Source: DATKWS01 sp035529435 (GTDB lineage Bacteria > Krumholzibacteriota > Krumholzibacteriia > Krumholzibacteriales > Krumholzibacteriaceae). From it: a DNA stretch of 13,516 nucleotides. This document shows positions 1 through 6,997 of the stretch, piece by piece (positions within the stretch are counted from its first letter, which is position 1; every line of letters begins with the position of its first letter). Position numbers and translations under genes: made by a program. The notes beneath the pieces are model-generated. The model ran no database searches and had not been told where the DNA came from. It saw only the letters and a list, made by a program, of their open reading frames with translations. Where the stretch lies: positions 1-13,516 of the forward strand of contig DATKWS010000027.1 in assembly GCA_035529435.1 (NCBI GenBank). Direction: 5' to 3'.

Positions 1-34
1 ATGCCGGTATCACCGCTCCGAACCGTTCTCCCAT
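1..34 (-). CDS. 5' end of a gene running off the window, possibly a nucleotidyltransferase
   Basis: An ATG at 34-32 begins one base after the TGA stop of the upstream acyltransferase gene. It opens a frame reading MGERFGAVIPA up to the window edge. A GGAG lies about ten bases upstream, inside the end of the acyltransferase gene, and would serve as ribosome binding site. The 1-base spacing implies translational coupling. A start of the type 'GAVIPA' is common in nucleotidyltransferases such as KdsB (CMP-Kdo synthetase) or IspD. After a lipid A acyltransferase, KdsB would be a natural neighbour. Eleven residues cannot settle the product, so the function is a guess while the open frame is seen directly. 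Confidence 0.5.
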   Translation of the reverse strand, partial: MGERFGAVIPA

Positions 35-35
35 A

Positions 36-869
36 TCAATGCTCCGGCCAGAGATGATCGAAGGCGAACCATTGTTCGTAATGCATCTGTATGCTCCGTT
101 CGATGCGCTGAAGACACCGTACGCCGATATCGGCGGGATCACCAGTCGATCCCGTAAGATCAATGGGTTCCTCGATACGCACTACGACCGAGCGGTCGTT
201 TTCATAGTAGCACGATCCGGACAGCAGGGCCGCACCCGCACGCTTGGTCAGAATAATATGCCCGCCGGGGAGGATCACATCCCGCCCGAAAAACGGGAGC
301 ATGATCCCCCTCCGTGAGAAATTCCTGTCCACGAGCAGAACGACCACCTCGCCCAGACGGAGTGCTGTGAGCAGGTGGGGGATGCATTCACCGATGGGAT
401 AATCGCGAATCCCCCAGGCCGAACGTCGCTTGCTGAAGAAATCCGTTACCCGTTTCGATGGATGCGGCAGGGCCACCGTGTGAATCCGGTAACCGAGGGC
501 TGCGAGGTACGCTCCCGAGATCTCCCAGGGACCGAGATGAGGCGTGATGACGATGACACCCCGCCCCGCCTCCAGCGCATGATCGAGATACGCCCTTCCC
601 TCGATACGGCAATACGCTGCAAGCTCCTCCCGCCGCGCTCCCGAGAATCTGAGAAAATCCCTTATTGTTCTCGAGAAATTGCGGAACACGATGAACCTGC
701 CGCCATCGGGTACGCCCAGTGCCTCGAGATTTCTCTGCACGTTACGGCGTATCCGGGAACGAAAGATATAGAATAAGAAGGTTATCAAATCCGAAACGGC
801 CTCTGCTACGCGCGGGCGAACGATGTGTATGAAATGAGATGCGATCAGATATGAGAGGTATGTCACCAT
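36..869 (-). CDS. LpxL/HtrB-family lipid A (lysophospholipid) acyltransferase
   Basis: This is a 277-residue protein of the LpxL/LpxM (HtrB/MsbB) family. These inner-membrane enzymes transfer an acyl chain from acyl-ACP to a lipid A precursor, or in some relatives to other lipids. The N-terminal 30-35 residues are hydrophobic and would anchor it in the membrane. The acyltransferase HX4D/E motif is HLGPWE at residues 111-116, preceded by the usual strand VIVITP. A conserved-looking LLVDRNF follows at 178-184, then LPFFGR. The C-terminal YEQWFAFDHLWPE is typical of the family, and length is close to the usual 290-310. The frame stays open upstream to an ATG at 923, but that ATG is inside tRNA-Pro, so I start at the ATG at 869. 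No Shine-Dalgarno sequence precedes it. The exact substrate (LpxL, LpxM or another acceptor) is not decided by the sequence. Confidence 0.87.
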   Translation of the reverse strand: MVTYLSYLIASHFIHIVRPRVAEAVSDLITFLFYIFRSRIRRNVQRNLEALGVPDGGRFIVFRNFSRTIRDFLRFSGARREELAAYCRIEGRAYLDHALEAGRGVIVITPHLGPWEISGAYLAALGYRIHTVALPHPSKRVTDFFSKRRSAWGIRDYPIGECIPHLLTALRLGEVVVLLVDRNFSRRGIMLPFFGRDVILPGGHIILTKRAGAALLSGSCYYENDRSVVVRIEEPIDLTGSTGDPADIGVRCLQRIERSIQMHYEQWFAFDHLWPEH

Positions 870-889
870 ACGTTTGATCGTTACGAATC

Positions 890-966
890 TGGTCGGGGCG
901 ACTGGATTTGAACCAGCGACCACTAGCCCCCCATGCTAGTGCGCTACCTGGCTGCGCCACGCCCCG
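890..966 (-). tRNA. tRNA-Pro (anticodon GGG), CCA encoded
   Basis: A full cloverleaf folds on the minus strand. The 7-bp acceptor stem is CGGGGCG/CGCCCCG with the C1-G72 pair typical of bacterial tRNA-Pro. The D stem is GCGC/GCGC, and the anticodon stem CTAGC/GCTAG encloses loop ATGGGGG, giving anticodon GGG with G37. The T arm is GCTGG-TTCAAAT-CCAGT. The discriminator is A and the 3' CCA is encoded (890-892). It reads CCC and CCU codons. The acyltransferase gene begins 20 bases downstream on the same strand, so the two are probably on one transcript. The regulator gene ends 140 bases upstream. Confidence 0.97.
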
Positions 967-1106
967 ACCATGTCTAATGTACCACCGTGTCAAAGCCGAA
1001 CACAAGCGTAAAATTGGACTCTATGAAGGGCCCGAACGGCCGGGACATGCTGAATGTTCCGGATGGAAGTATTCCCGCGAAGCGGTGCGCAAGCCGTTGC
1101 AGCGGG

Positions 1107-1472
1107 CTAGAGATGTTCGACCAGTTCCTTGAGCTCGACAAGGTCCTTCTTTATCGAGAGGAGCATGCTCCGTTTCTCGGGATTGGCGAATGGTATGCTC
1201 AACTGTTCGATCAGTACATCCGGGTTGTTGTTCGATTCCCGCAGTTTCAGCCTGGCGCCGGCGATTGTGAATCCCTTCTCGTACAGGAGGTTTTTAATGG
1301 TGAGGAGGATTTTGATATCACGCACCCGGTACGTCCTGTTTCCCGCCCGGTTCTTTTTCGGTTTGAGCATGGGGAATTGCGTCTCCCAGTAGCGGAGTAC
1401 GTGCGATTTCACATCGAGGAGCTCACTGACCTCCCCGATCGAATAGTAGAGTTTTTGAGTACCGCTTTTCAT
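1107..1472 (-). CDS. Small MerR-family transcriptional regulator
   Basis: This is a 121-residue protein with an N-terminal MerR-type winged helix-turn-helix. YSIGEVSELLDV (10-21) is the first helix-turn-helix. LRYWETQFPML (26-36) and the wing GNRTYRVRDI (44-53) follow, then LLYEKGFTIAGAR (62-74). The rest (about 85-121) is a charged helix suited to coiled-coil dimerisation. There is no cysteine, so it is not a classical metal or redox MerR sensor, and there is no ligand-binding domain. Translation should start at 1472, with a GGGGAG about 8 bases upstream. The gene lies 51 bases after gpsA with no visible promoter or terminator between, so it is probably the last gene of the der-plsY-gpsA transcript. 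MerR proteins of this compact type are common as orphan regulators. The target is unknown. Confidence 0.85.
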   Translation of the reverse strand: MKSGTQKLYYSIGEVSELLDVKSHVLRYWETQFPMLKPKKNRAGNRTYRVRDIKILLTIKNLLYEKGFTIAGARLKLRESNNNPDVLIEQLSIPFANPEKRSMLLSIKKDLVELKELVEHL

Positions 1473-1523
1473 CGTGCCATCTCCCCTCGGCTCGGGATCG
1501 CAGGTTGGACGTACTGCCTCCCA

Positions 1524-2552
1524 TTACATCTCTTTCTTCGCTTTTCTGACCATCAAATCCCTGATCGCCTTTCTCGGATTCTTTCCGTAGAACAGCACCT
1601 TGTACACCTGCTCGGCGATCGGGAGCTCCACCCCCGTCTTTGATGCGAGCTTGACCGCGGCCCTCGTCGTCTTCACACCCTCGGCGACCATGACCATCCC
1701 GGCAAGCACATCCTTCAGTTTCCTGCCGTTGCCGATCTGCTCGCCGACGAATCTGTTTCTGCTGTGGCGGCTCATGCAGGTTACGATCAGATCACCGACA
1801 CCCGCCAGCCCGCTGAGCGTCTCTTCCCGAGCGCCCAGCTTGCACGAGAGACGCTTCATTTCGGCGAGTCCCCGCGTGATGAGTGCGGCCTTCGTGTTGT
1901 CGCCGAATCCGAGCCCGTCGCAGATACCCGCGGCGATCGCTATGGTGTTCTTCAGCGAAACCCCCAGCTCGACCCCCACCAGATCAGTGTTCGTATAGAC
2001 GCGGAAGTTTTCGGTCATGAATATGTGCTGTATCCCCTCCAGGACCGACTGGTCGGTACCCGCCACGACGATCGAGGTGGGCATCATGCGGCTCACCTCC
2101 TCGGCATGGCTCGGACCGAGTAGACCGACGATCATTCCCGGCGCCTGGGGCAATTCCTGGTCAAGCACTTCGCTCATCCTGCACAGCGTTTTCTCCTCAA
2201 GCCCCTTCGCGACGTTTATGACCGCGGCCGCATCATTGAAGGACGTTGAGGCCGACGCGAGTCGTGCCGTGTTCCTGATGGTATGGCTGGGCGTCGCGAA
2301 TATAAGGTGCGTCGCCCCCGCCAGCGCCTCATCGAGATTCGATGTGATTGCGATCGAATCGGGAATTGCGATGCCGGGCAGGAAACGTCGGTTCTCGCGG
2401 TCAGCGACGAGACGCGCGGCCAACTCGGGAAAGTACTCCCAGAGAACCGTGCGGTATCCTTTCCCATCCAGAAGCAGTGCCAGTGTCGTGCCCCAGCTTC
2501 CCGCGCCGAGCACCGTCAGGTGTACGGATCGTTTCTGCATTTTTCTCTTCAT
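1524..2552 (-). CDS. gpsA: Glycerol-3-phosphate dehydrogenase [NAD(P)+]
   Basis: A cytosolic 342-residue enzyme that reduces dihydroxyacetone phosphate to sn-glycerol-3-phosphate, the backbone of all phospholipids. The NAD(P)-binding loop GAGSWGTTLA is at residues 16-25. NVAKGLE (113-119) and LGPSHAEEV (145-153) follow. The C-terminal helical domain carries the catalytic lysine in SLKNTIAIAAG (K201), GFGDNTKAALITRG (215-228) and SRHSRNRFVG (261-270). The length is normal for the family. The start at 2552 is one base after the stop of plsY. An alternative ATG four codons later (2540) cannot be excluded, because the Shine-Dalgarno sequence is weak for both. Its product is the direct substrate of PlsY, encoded immediately upstream, so the pair forms one metabolic unit. 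Confidence 0.96.
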   Translation of the reverse strand: MKRKMQKRSVHLTVLGAGSWGTTLALLLDGKGYRTVLWEYFPELAARLVADRENRRFLPGIAIPDSIAITSNLDEALAGATHLIFATPSHTIRNTARLASASTSFNDAAAVINVAKGLEEKTLCRMSEVLDQELPQAPGMIVGLLGPSHAEEVSRMMPTSIVVAGTDQSVLEGIQHIFMTENFRVYTNTDLVGVELGVSLKNTIAIAAGICDGLGFGDNTKAALITRGLAEMKRLSCKLGAREETLSGLAGVGDLIVTCMSRHSRNRFVGEQIGNGRKLKDVLAGMVMVAEGVKTTRAAVKLASKTGVELPIAEQVYKVLFYGKNPRKAIRDLMVRKAKKEM

Positions 2553-2553
2553 A

Positions 2554-3207
2554 TCACCCGGGTTCTTTCTTGTTCTTCGCCGTGTTCCCGTTACCGAAGA
2601 GCTTCTTCTCCTCGCCCCGCAGGAGCCGCTGTATATTTGAACGGTGTTTGTAGATGACGAGAATTGCCGCGATGATCGCCAGAACGATGATGGATGGATG
2701 CGTTCTGCTGCCGAAGTACCGGTCTGAGATCAGTATCGCCGGAGCGAGAAAAACCGTACCGGCCATGCTCGCAACGGACACGATGCGGAAGATGAGCAGG
2801 ACAGCGGACCAGAGCACGAAACTCATCACGACCGCGTACGGGACCAGCGCGAGAAAGGCACCTGCGGTGGTGGCCACTCCCTTACCCCCGGAAAAACGGA
2901 CGAAAATCGAGTAGTTATGGCCCAGGACGACGAAGAAGGCGGCCAGAAGCGGAAAGAGGAAGTCCTGGCCGCCGAAACCGGCGAAGACTCTCACCGCCAC
3001 GAATCCCTTGAGTATGTCGAACATGAGTACCGGAACGGCCGATCTCGCCCCCAGCACCCGGTAGGTGTTCGCCGCCCCCAGATTCCTGCTTCCATGCTCC
3101 CTGAGATCGATGCCATGAAAAACCGTCCCCACGATATAGCTCGACGGAATCGCTCCAATGCCGTAACTCGGAACGACTACGAGGACGATACGCCATATCA
3201 GCTCCAT
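2554..3207 (-). CDS. plsY: Acyl-phosphate:glycerol-3-phosphate acyltransferase PlsY
   Basis: An integral membrane enzyme of 217 residues that transfers an acyl group from acyl-phosphate to glycerol-3-phosphate, making lysophosphatidic acid. Three conserved cytoplasmic motifs are visible. The first is IGAIPSSYIVG (17-27) with HGSRNLGAANTYRVLG (38-53). The second is LGHNYSIFVRFSGGKGVAT (95-113), containing the glycine-rich phosphate-binding loop. The third is YKHRSNIQRLLRGEEKK (186-202). About five hydrophobic segments separate them. A strong AAGGAG lies 8 bases before the start and is formed by the last codons of der, whose stop is 2 bases upstream. The C-terminal tail after the third motif is polar and slightly extended. 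Confidence 0.96.
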   Translation of the reverse strand: MELIWRIVLVVVPSYGIGAIPSSYIVGTVFHGIDLREHGSRNLGAANTYRVLGARSAVPVLMFDILKGFVAVRVFAGFGGQDFLFPLLAAFFVVLGHNYSIFVRFSGGKGVATTAGAFLALVPYAVVMSFVLWSAVLLIFRIVSVASMAGTVFLAPAILISDRYFGSRTHPSIIVLAIIAAILVIYKHRSNIQRLLRGEEKKLFGNGNTAKNKKEPG

Positions 3208-3209
3208 GC

Positions 3210-4526
3210 CTACGTCTCCTTGGACCTGAGCTTCAGTGTAATGGCAGTTCCGTCAAAGGTAAACCTTTTTCTTGTTTGATTATTGAGATAACGTATATAG
3301 GAACGAGGAAAATAACTCGCTTTGTTCACAAAAAGCGTGAAGGTAGGCGGACATGTGCCCGTTTGTGTCCCGTAGAAGATTTTTCCGGTACCTCCCTGAT
3401 AATAGTTCGGCGAATTATTTCGGACGGCCTCCTCGATAAGCCGGTTGAGAGCGGATGTAGTGACGGTCTTCGTCCGCTCGGCCTGTATCGAGAAACAGAG
3501 CGGTATGATCTTGCCGACGCGTTGCCCCGTGAGTGCCGAAACGGAGAGCACGGGCGCGTAGGGAAGAAACGGCGCACCGTCCCTCACCCTCTCGACGAAT
3601 CGCTTGAACGCGCCGGCATCGCCGCCTGCCAGGTCCCACTTGTTGACGACAACGATGATCCCTTTACGTTCCTTATGAGCGGCGGCGGCGATCCGCACGT
3701 CCTGCCGCGAGATTTCTTCATCGGCATCCAGCACGACGAGGACTATATCGGCCGCCCGTACCGTTCGAAGACTTTTCATGCTGCTAATGGCGTGCAGCCC
3801 CCGTTCCGTGCGCGACCGCCGCTTTATTCCGGCGGTGTCGACGAGTATGATCTCCCTGCCGTGGTAGCGGAGGCGGAGGTCGATCGCATCACGTGTCGTT
3901 CCCGGTTCCTCGGACACGATATGCCGGTCATCGCCGATCAGCGCATTTGCCAGCGAGCTCTTCCCCACATTAGGTTTGCCGAGGATTGCGATTCTCAGAG
4001 CGGACTCCTCGACTGGAACGTGACGCCGGGGAACACGGGAGGTGACCTCGTCGAGAAGCTCCCCCACACCGGTACCGTGCAGGGCGCTGATGGTGAACAT
4101 CGAATGTAAGCCGAGTCGGTGAAACTCGTGTACGGACCATCGATCCTCGTCACTCTCGACCTTGTTGACGACGAGTATCGCCTTTTCGAGATGAGGACGG
4201 ATACCGGTAAGGAGCTCCTCGTCTTCGATGGTCGGCCCCGTGTCGATATCGACGACCAGAATGATAACTGCCGCTTCCGCCGCCGTTCTACGGACTCGTT
4301 CCGTGATCGCCCGTTGCAGCGGATCGTCACCCCCGGCGCTGAATCCGCCGGTGTCGACGAGCACGAATGAAACGCCGTTCCATGTGACCTGTTCCTCAAG
4401 CTGGTCCCTGGTGACGCCCGGAGTGGCATGGGTGATCGCCGTCCGGGCACCCACGATGCGGTTGAACAGGGTCGATTTACCGACGTTTGGCTTTCCCACG
4501 ATCGCGACCAGTGCGGGATGTTTCAT
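3210..4526 (-). CDS. der: Ribosome assembly GTPase Der (EngA)
   Basis: A 438-residue GTPase with tandem G domains that acts in late assembly of the 50S ribosomal subunit. G domain 1 has P-loop GKPNVGKS (11-18), TPGVTRD (35-41), DTGG (58-61) and NKVE (121-124). G domain 2 has P-loop GKPNVGKS (183-190), EPGTTRD (207-213), DTAG (230-233) and NKWD (295-298). The C-terminal KH-like domain (about 355-438) includes KIFYGTQTGTCPPTFTLFVN (382-401). All nucleotide-binding residues are intact and the length is typical. The start overlaps the stop of the DUF512 gene by 4 bases (ATGA), and a GGGAGG lies 6-7 bases upstream, so translation is coupled. Confidence 0.97.
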   Translation of the reverse strand: MKHPALVAIVGKPNVGKSTLFNRIVGARTAITHATPGVTRDQLEEQVTWNGVSFVLVDTGGFSAGGDDPLQRAITERVRRTAAEAAVIILVVDIDTGPTIEDEELLTGIRPHLEKAILVVNKVESDEDRWSVHEFHRLGLHSMFTISALHGTGVGELLDEVTSRVPRRHVPVEESALRIAILGKPNVGKSSLANALIGDDRHIVSEEPGTTRDAIDLRLRYHGREIILVDTAGIKRRSRTERGLHAISSMKSLRTVRAADIVLVVLDADEEISRQDVRIAAAAHKERKGIIVVVNKWDLAGGDAGAFKRFVERVRDGAPFLPYAPVLSVSALTGQRVGKIIPLCFSIQAERTKTVTTSALNRLIEEAVRNNSPNYYQGGTGKIFYGTQTGTCPPTFTLFVNKASYFPRSYIRYLNNQTRKRFTFDGTAITLKLRSKET

Positions 4527-5833
4527 TGGGTGCCTCCCGTGCAGGCTCGGAGGATACGGTTTTCGAGGAATGTGCGCTCCGGTACCAGCACCGGAAGACC
4601 GAGCTCCCGCCCGATCATTTCCGGGCTGAGATCGTCGATCAGAAGGCCGTCATGGTTCACCGTGTTCGGCGGCAGCACGAGACAGCCCGTTTCCGTTCCC
4701 CGGCGTCTGAATGCAGCAACGATGTCCCTGCCGGCGAGAAGCCCGGAGACTCCCACCCCGTTTCCGAACAACCGGTTTCTCACAACGAGCAGCCTGAACG
4801 CACAACCGGTGAGACGCGATCCGATCAGCGGCAGTACGTACCGGCGCATGAACCGCCCCCCCAGCGTACCGGTGATGATCGTCATGTCAAAACGACGGCC
4901 GCCGCGATCGCGCAGCCGTTCCACATCGCGCCGTATCGATTCGATGAACCGGCGGCACATGCCGACACCATTGGCGAGTTGCCAGAACTCGCCGTACGAC
5001 TCGGCAGGCGGCAGTTTCCTGCGTGCAAGCAGGTACCATTCATCGGATAGGTAGAGAAACTCGTCGCCGCCCGTCATTCGCTTGAACGAATCTTGTCTCT
5101 CTCCGGCCCACCGGATCAGCGCACGGGCCGATTGCTCGGTCACGCGTTCGATAGCGGGAAGCTTCTCCCGGTGCCTGGTCAATCCGACCGGTACCACGGC
5201 GACGGACCTGACCGCCGGAAAATGGGCGAAGAGCGCTTCGACCGTTTCGTCGAGAACCGCACCGTCATTCACGCCGGGAACGAGCACGACCTGTGCGTGG
5301 ATCGTCACACCGCCGCGAGCCAGCCGTGCGATTGCCTCCCCGATATTTCCGCGCAGCCGCCGGCCGAAGAGGCGCTCTCGAATGTGCTTGTCGACGGCAT
5401 GCACCGAAACGTAGAGCGGCGAGAGATTGAGTGCAAGGATCCTCTCGATTTCACGATCGCCGACGTCATTCAACGTACTATAGTTGCCATAAAGAAAACT
5501 GAGCCGGTAATCGTCGTCCTTCTCGTACAGGGATGGCCTGAGGCCGGCCGGCATCTGATCGACGAAGCAGAAGATGCACCGGCTGTGGCAGCGCTTGAAA
5601 CGCATCTCCTCGAGCACCAACCGCGCCCGCTCGAACGATCTGATCGATATGACACGCGATGCGGCCGCACCGTCGGCCCGCCGCACCGCGAAGCGCGCAC
5701 TCCCCTCCTCCTCACCCGTCAGGAAGAGGATATCGAACTGGTCCTCGACCGGATTTCCATCGATCGATACGATCTCGTCTCCTTCACGGAAGAATCGAGT
5801 CACTCCGGCGATGTTTTTTATCCGCACAGGCAT
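4523..5833 (-). CDS. PDZ/radical SAM/DUF512 protein
   Basis: A 436-residue protein of the DUF512-containing radical SAM family, often encoded next to der but without a settled function. Residues 1-65 look like a PDZ-type domain (FREGDEIVSIDGNPV, 15-29). A cluster-binding motif CHSRCIFC follows with C82, C86 and C89 (CX3CX2C), running into FVDQMPAGLR. The core continues with FLYGNYSTLND (113-123) and LYVSVHAVD (140-148). The DUF512 part has TGTLGGRFM (321-329) and NRLFGNGVGVSGLLAG (353-368). The start at 5833 has GGTGA 5 bases upstream. It is the first protein gene of the der-plsY-gpsA block. Family co-occurrence with der suggests a link to translation or ribosome biology, but this is inference. 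Confidence 0.92.
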   Translation of the reverse strand: MPVRIKNIAGVTRFFREGDEIVSIDGNPVEDQFDILFLTGEEEGSARFAVRRADGAAASRVISIRSFERARLVLEEMRFKRCHSRCIFCFVDQMPAGLRPSLYEKDDDYRLSFLYGNYSTLNDVGDREIERILALNLSPLYVSVHAVDKHIRERLFGRRLRGNIGEAIARLARGGVTIHAQVVLVPGVNDGAVLDETVEALFAHFPAVRSVAVVPVGLTRHREKLPAIERVTEQSARALIRWAGERQDSFKRMTGGDEFLYLSDEWYLLARRKLPPAESYGEFWQLANGVGMCRRFIESIRRDVERLRDRGGRRFDMTIITGTLGGRFMRRYVLPLIGSRLTGCAFRLLVVRNRLFGNGVGVSGLLAGRDIVAAFRRRGTETGCLVLPPNTVNHDGLLIDDLSPEMIGRELGLPVLVPERTFLENRILRACTGGTQ

Positions 5834-5844
5834 GATTCACCGAT

Positions 5845-5878
5845 AAGAAACCCCCGAGAGATCATATCATCCCGGGGG
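5845..5878 (-). terminator. Hairpin with T-rich tail between tRNA-Gly and the DUF512 gene
   Basis: On the minus strand CCCCCGGGA (5878-5870) pairs with TCTCGGGGG (5859-5851), nine pairs including one G-T, around a 10-base loop. TTTCTT follows (5850-5845). It starts 11 bases after the tRNA-Gly 3' end and ends about 11 bases before the DUF512 start codon. It has the form of a moderate intrinsic terminator for the tRNA. Its position in the leader of an operon means it may act as a partial terminator or attenuator. The T tract is interrupted by one C, so efficiency is uncertain. Confidence 0.55.
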
Positions 5879-5889
5879 CGCCGTTCGAG

Positions 5890-5962
5890 AGCGGGCAACG
5901 GGATTCGAACCCGCGACCCTCAGCTTGGGAAGCTGATACTCTACCAACTGAGTTATGCCCGC
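5890..5962 (-). tRNA. tRNA-Gly (anticodon CCC), CCA not encoded
   Basis: A clean cloverleaf on the minus strand. The acceptor stem is GCGGGCA/TGCCCGC and the D stem ACTC/GAGT with loop AGTTGGTA. The anticodon stem TCAGC/GCTGA encloses loop TTCCCAA, giving anticodon CCC. The T arm is GCGGG-TTCGAAT-CCCGT. The discriminator base is T (U73), as expected for bacterial tRNA-Gly. The next bases are CTC, so CCA must be added after transcription. It reads the GGG glycine codon. A promoter candidate lies 27 bases upstream and a hairpin/T-tract follows closely downstream. Confidence 0.96.
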
Positions 5963-5988
5963 TTGTATCCTCTGTTCTATCAACGGAA

Positions 5989-6017
5989 AAGGTACCAACT
6001 CGCGTGGGTGCTGTCAA
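5989..6017 (-). promoter_or_regulatory. Sigma-70-type promoter candidate for tRNA-Gly and perhaps the der operon
   Basis: A perfect -35 hexamer TTGACA (6017-6012) is followed by a 17-base spacer and TACCTT (5994-5989), which matches the -10 consensus at three of six positions. Transcription would begin near 5982, about 20 bases before the tRNA-Gly 5' end. I see no better promoter between here and the DUF512 gene. Confidence 0.5.
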
Positions 6018-6085
6018 GATCGAATTGGCGTCCGGTCGTAGCATAATTTCCCGTTCGGGTATCCGGCTGCGGGGTGCCGCCCCGT

Positions 6086-6997
6086 TCACGCGCGCAGCCA
6101 CGTGAAGACGAGCTCGGCGACATCCCGGCGATCCGTATCGAACCACGTCACACCCTCGATCTTCCTGAACCATGTCAGCTGCCGTTTGGCGTATTGCCTC
6201 GTGAGCCGCGCCACCCGATCGATCGCCTGTTCCCGTGTAAGTTCTCCTCGCACCAGTGATAGAACCTCGGGATATCCAAGGCTACCGAATCCCGGCCAGG
6301 CAGGATCGGCACCTCCTTGGATCAATCGCTCCACCTCCTCGATCCATCCCTCGGCCATCATCCTTCGCGTTCTCTCGTTGATACACGCATAGAGCACATC
6401 CCGCGGCATAGTGAGTCCGATTGTGCGGCACTCGATCCGCCGGTACGCGGGATCGGCGCGCTGGCGGCGGAAGTGTTCGCTGAGCGGTACGCCGGACAGT
6501 TCGAGCACCTCCAGCGCCCTGACGATCCGGTATCGGTCGTTCGGGTGTATCCTCCGTGCGCTTTCCGGATCTGACGAATTCAGCCGCCGGTACAGTTCCG
6601 GTGTCGGGACAGGCGCGATCGATCCCGCGAACGCCCTGCGTTCGGCCGGATCGAGATCGATGGCGAAGAAGCCGTTGAAGATGGCTCGGAAGTAGAGGCC
6701 GGAACCGCCGGTGAGAATGGGCAGACGCCCGCGTTGCAGTATATCATCCACCGCCGCTGCGGCGAGGCGCGCAAATCGTTCCGCGTCGTTTTTCTCCCGC
6801 AAATCCAGCACATCGATGAGATGGTGCGGTATACGCTCCCTGTCGGAGCATGACGGTTTCGCGGTGCCGACATCTATGCCACGGTATGCCTGTCGCGAAT
6901 CGACCGACACGATCTCCCCTCCGAGTCTCTCGGCGAGCGCCATTGCGAGCGAGCTTTTTCCGACGGCGGTCGGACCGAGAATGGCGAGGGGCTTCAT
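6086..6997 (-). CDS. miaA: tRNA dimethylallyltransferase MiaA
   Basis: A 303-residue enzyme that transfers a dimethylallyl group to N6 of A37 in tRNAs reading codons that begin with U. The P-loop is GPTAVGKS (8-15). VSVDSRQAYRGIDVGTAKP follows, with the conserved DSxQ aspartate at 33, and then the substrate-channel element GGSGLYFRA (about 96-104). NDRYRIVRALEV and the C-terminal RQYAKRQLTWFRK match the family. The frame is open for 30 codons upstream into mutL, but the start at 6997 begins with the P-loop strand. It overlaps the mutL stop by one base (TGATG) and has GGAG 6 bases before it. Translation is therefore coupled to mutL, a common bacterial arrangement. hfq, a frequent downstream partner, is absent; tRNA-Gly follows instead. 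Confidence 0.96.
   Translation of the reverse strand: MKPLAILGPTAVGKSSLAMALAERLGGEIVSVDSRQAYRGIDVGTAKPSCSDRERIPHHLIDVLDLREKNDAERFARLAAAAVDDILQRGRLPILTGGSGLYFRAIFNGFFAIDLDPAERRAFAGSIAPVPTPELYRRLNSSDPESARRIHPNDRYRIVRALEVLELSGVPLSEHFRRQRADPAYRRIECRTIGLTMPRDVLYACINERTRRMMAEGWIEEVERLIQGGADPAWPGFGSLGYPEVLSLVRGELTREQAIDRVARLTRQYAKRQLTWFRKIEGVTWFDTDRRDVAELVFTWLRA

Noticed and set aside
870..923. N-terminal extension of the acyltransferase to an ATG at 923
   Set aside because: The extension lies partly inside the tRNA-Pro gene and encodes residues not seen in the family. The hydrophobic N-terminus starts at 869.
988..993. TTGACA on the minus strand upstream of tRNA-Pro, as a -35 element
   Set aside because: It is only 21 bases from the tRNA 5' end, so a -10 at normal spacing would fall inside the tRNA. 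No matching hexamer is there.
967..1106. 140-base gap between the MerR gene and tRNA-Pro, searched for a terminator or small RNA
   Set aside because: Several short GC-rich inverted repeats exist, but none has a following T-run. I saw no small open frame with a ribosome site.
5093..6046. Long plus-strand open frame (317 codons) opposite the DUF512 gene and tRNA-Gly
   Set aside because: It runs antisense through a well-supported gene and a tRNA, and its sequence shows no domain pattern. Such shadow frames are common in GC-rich DNA.
6070..6084. Small hairpin (CGGGG/CCCCG) just after miaA as a terminator
   Set aside because: The stem is five pairs and no T-run follows, so it does not fit an intrinsic terminator.
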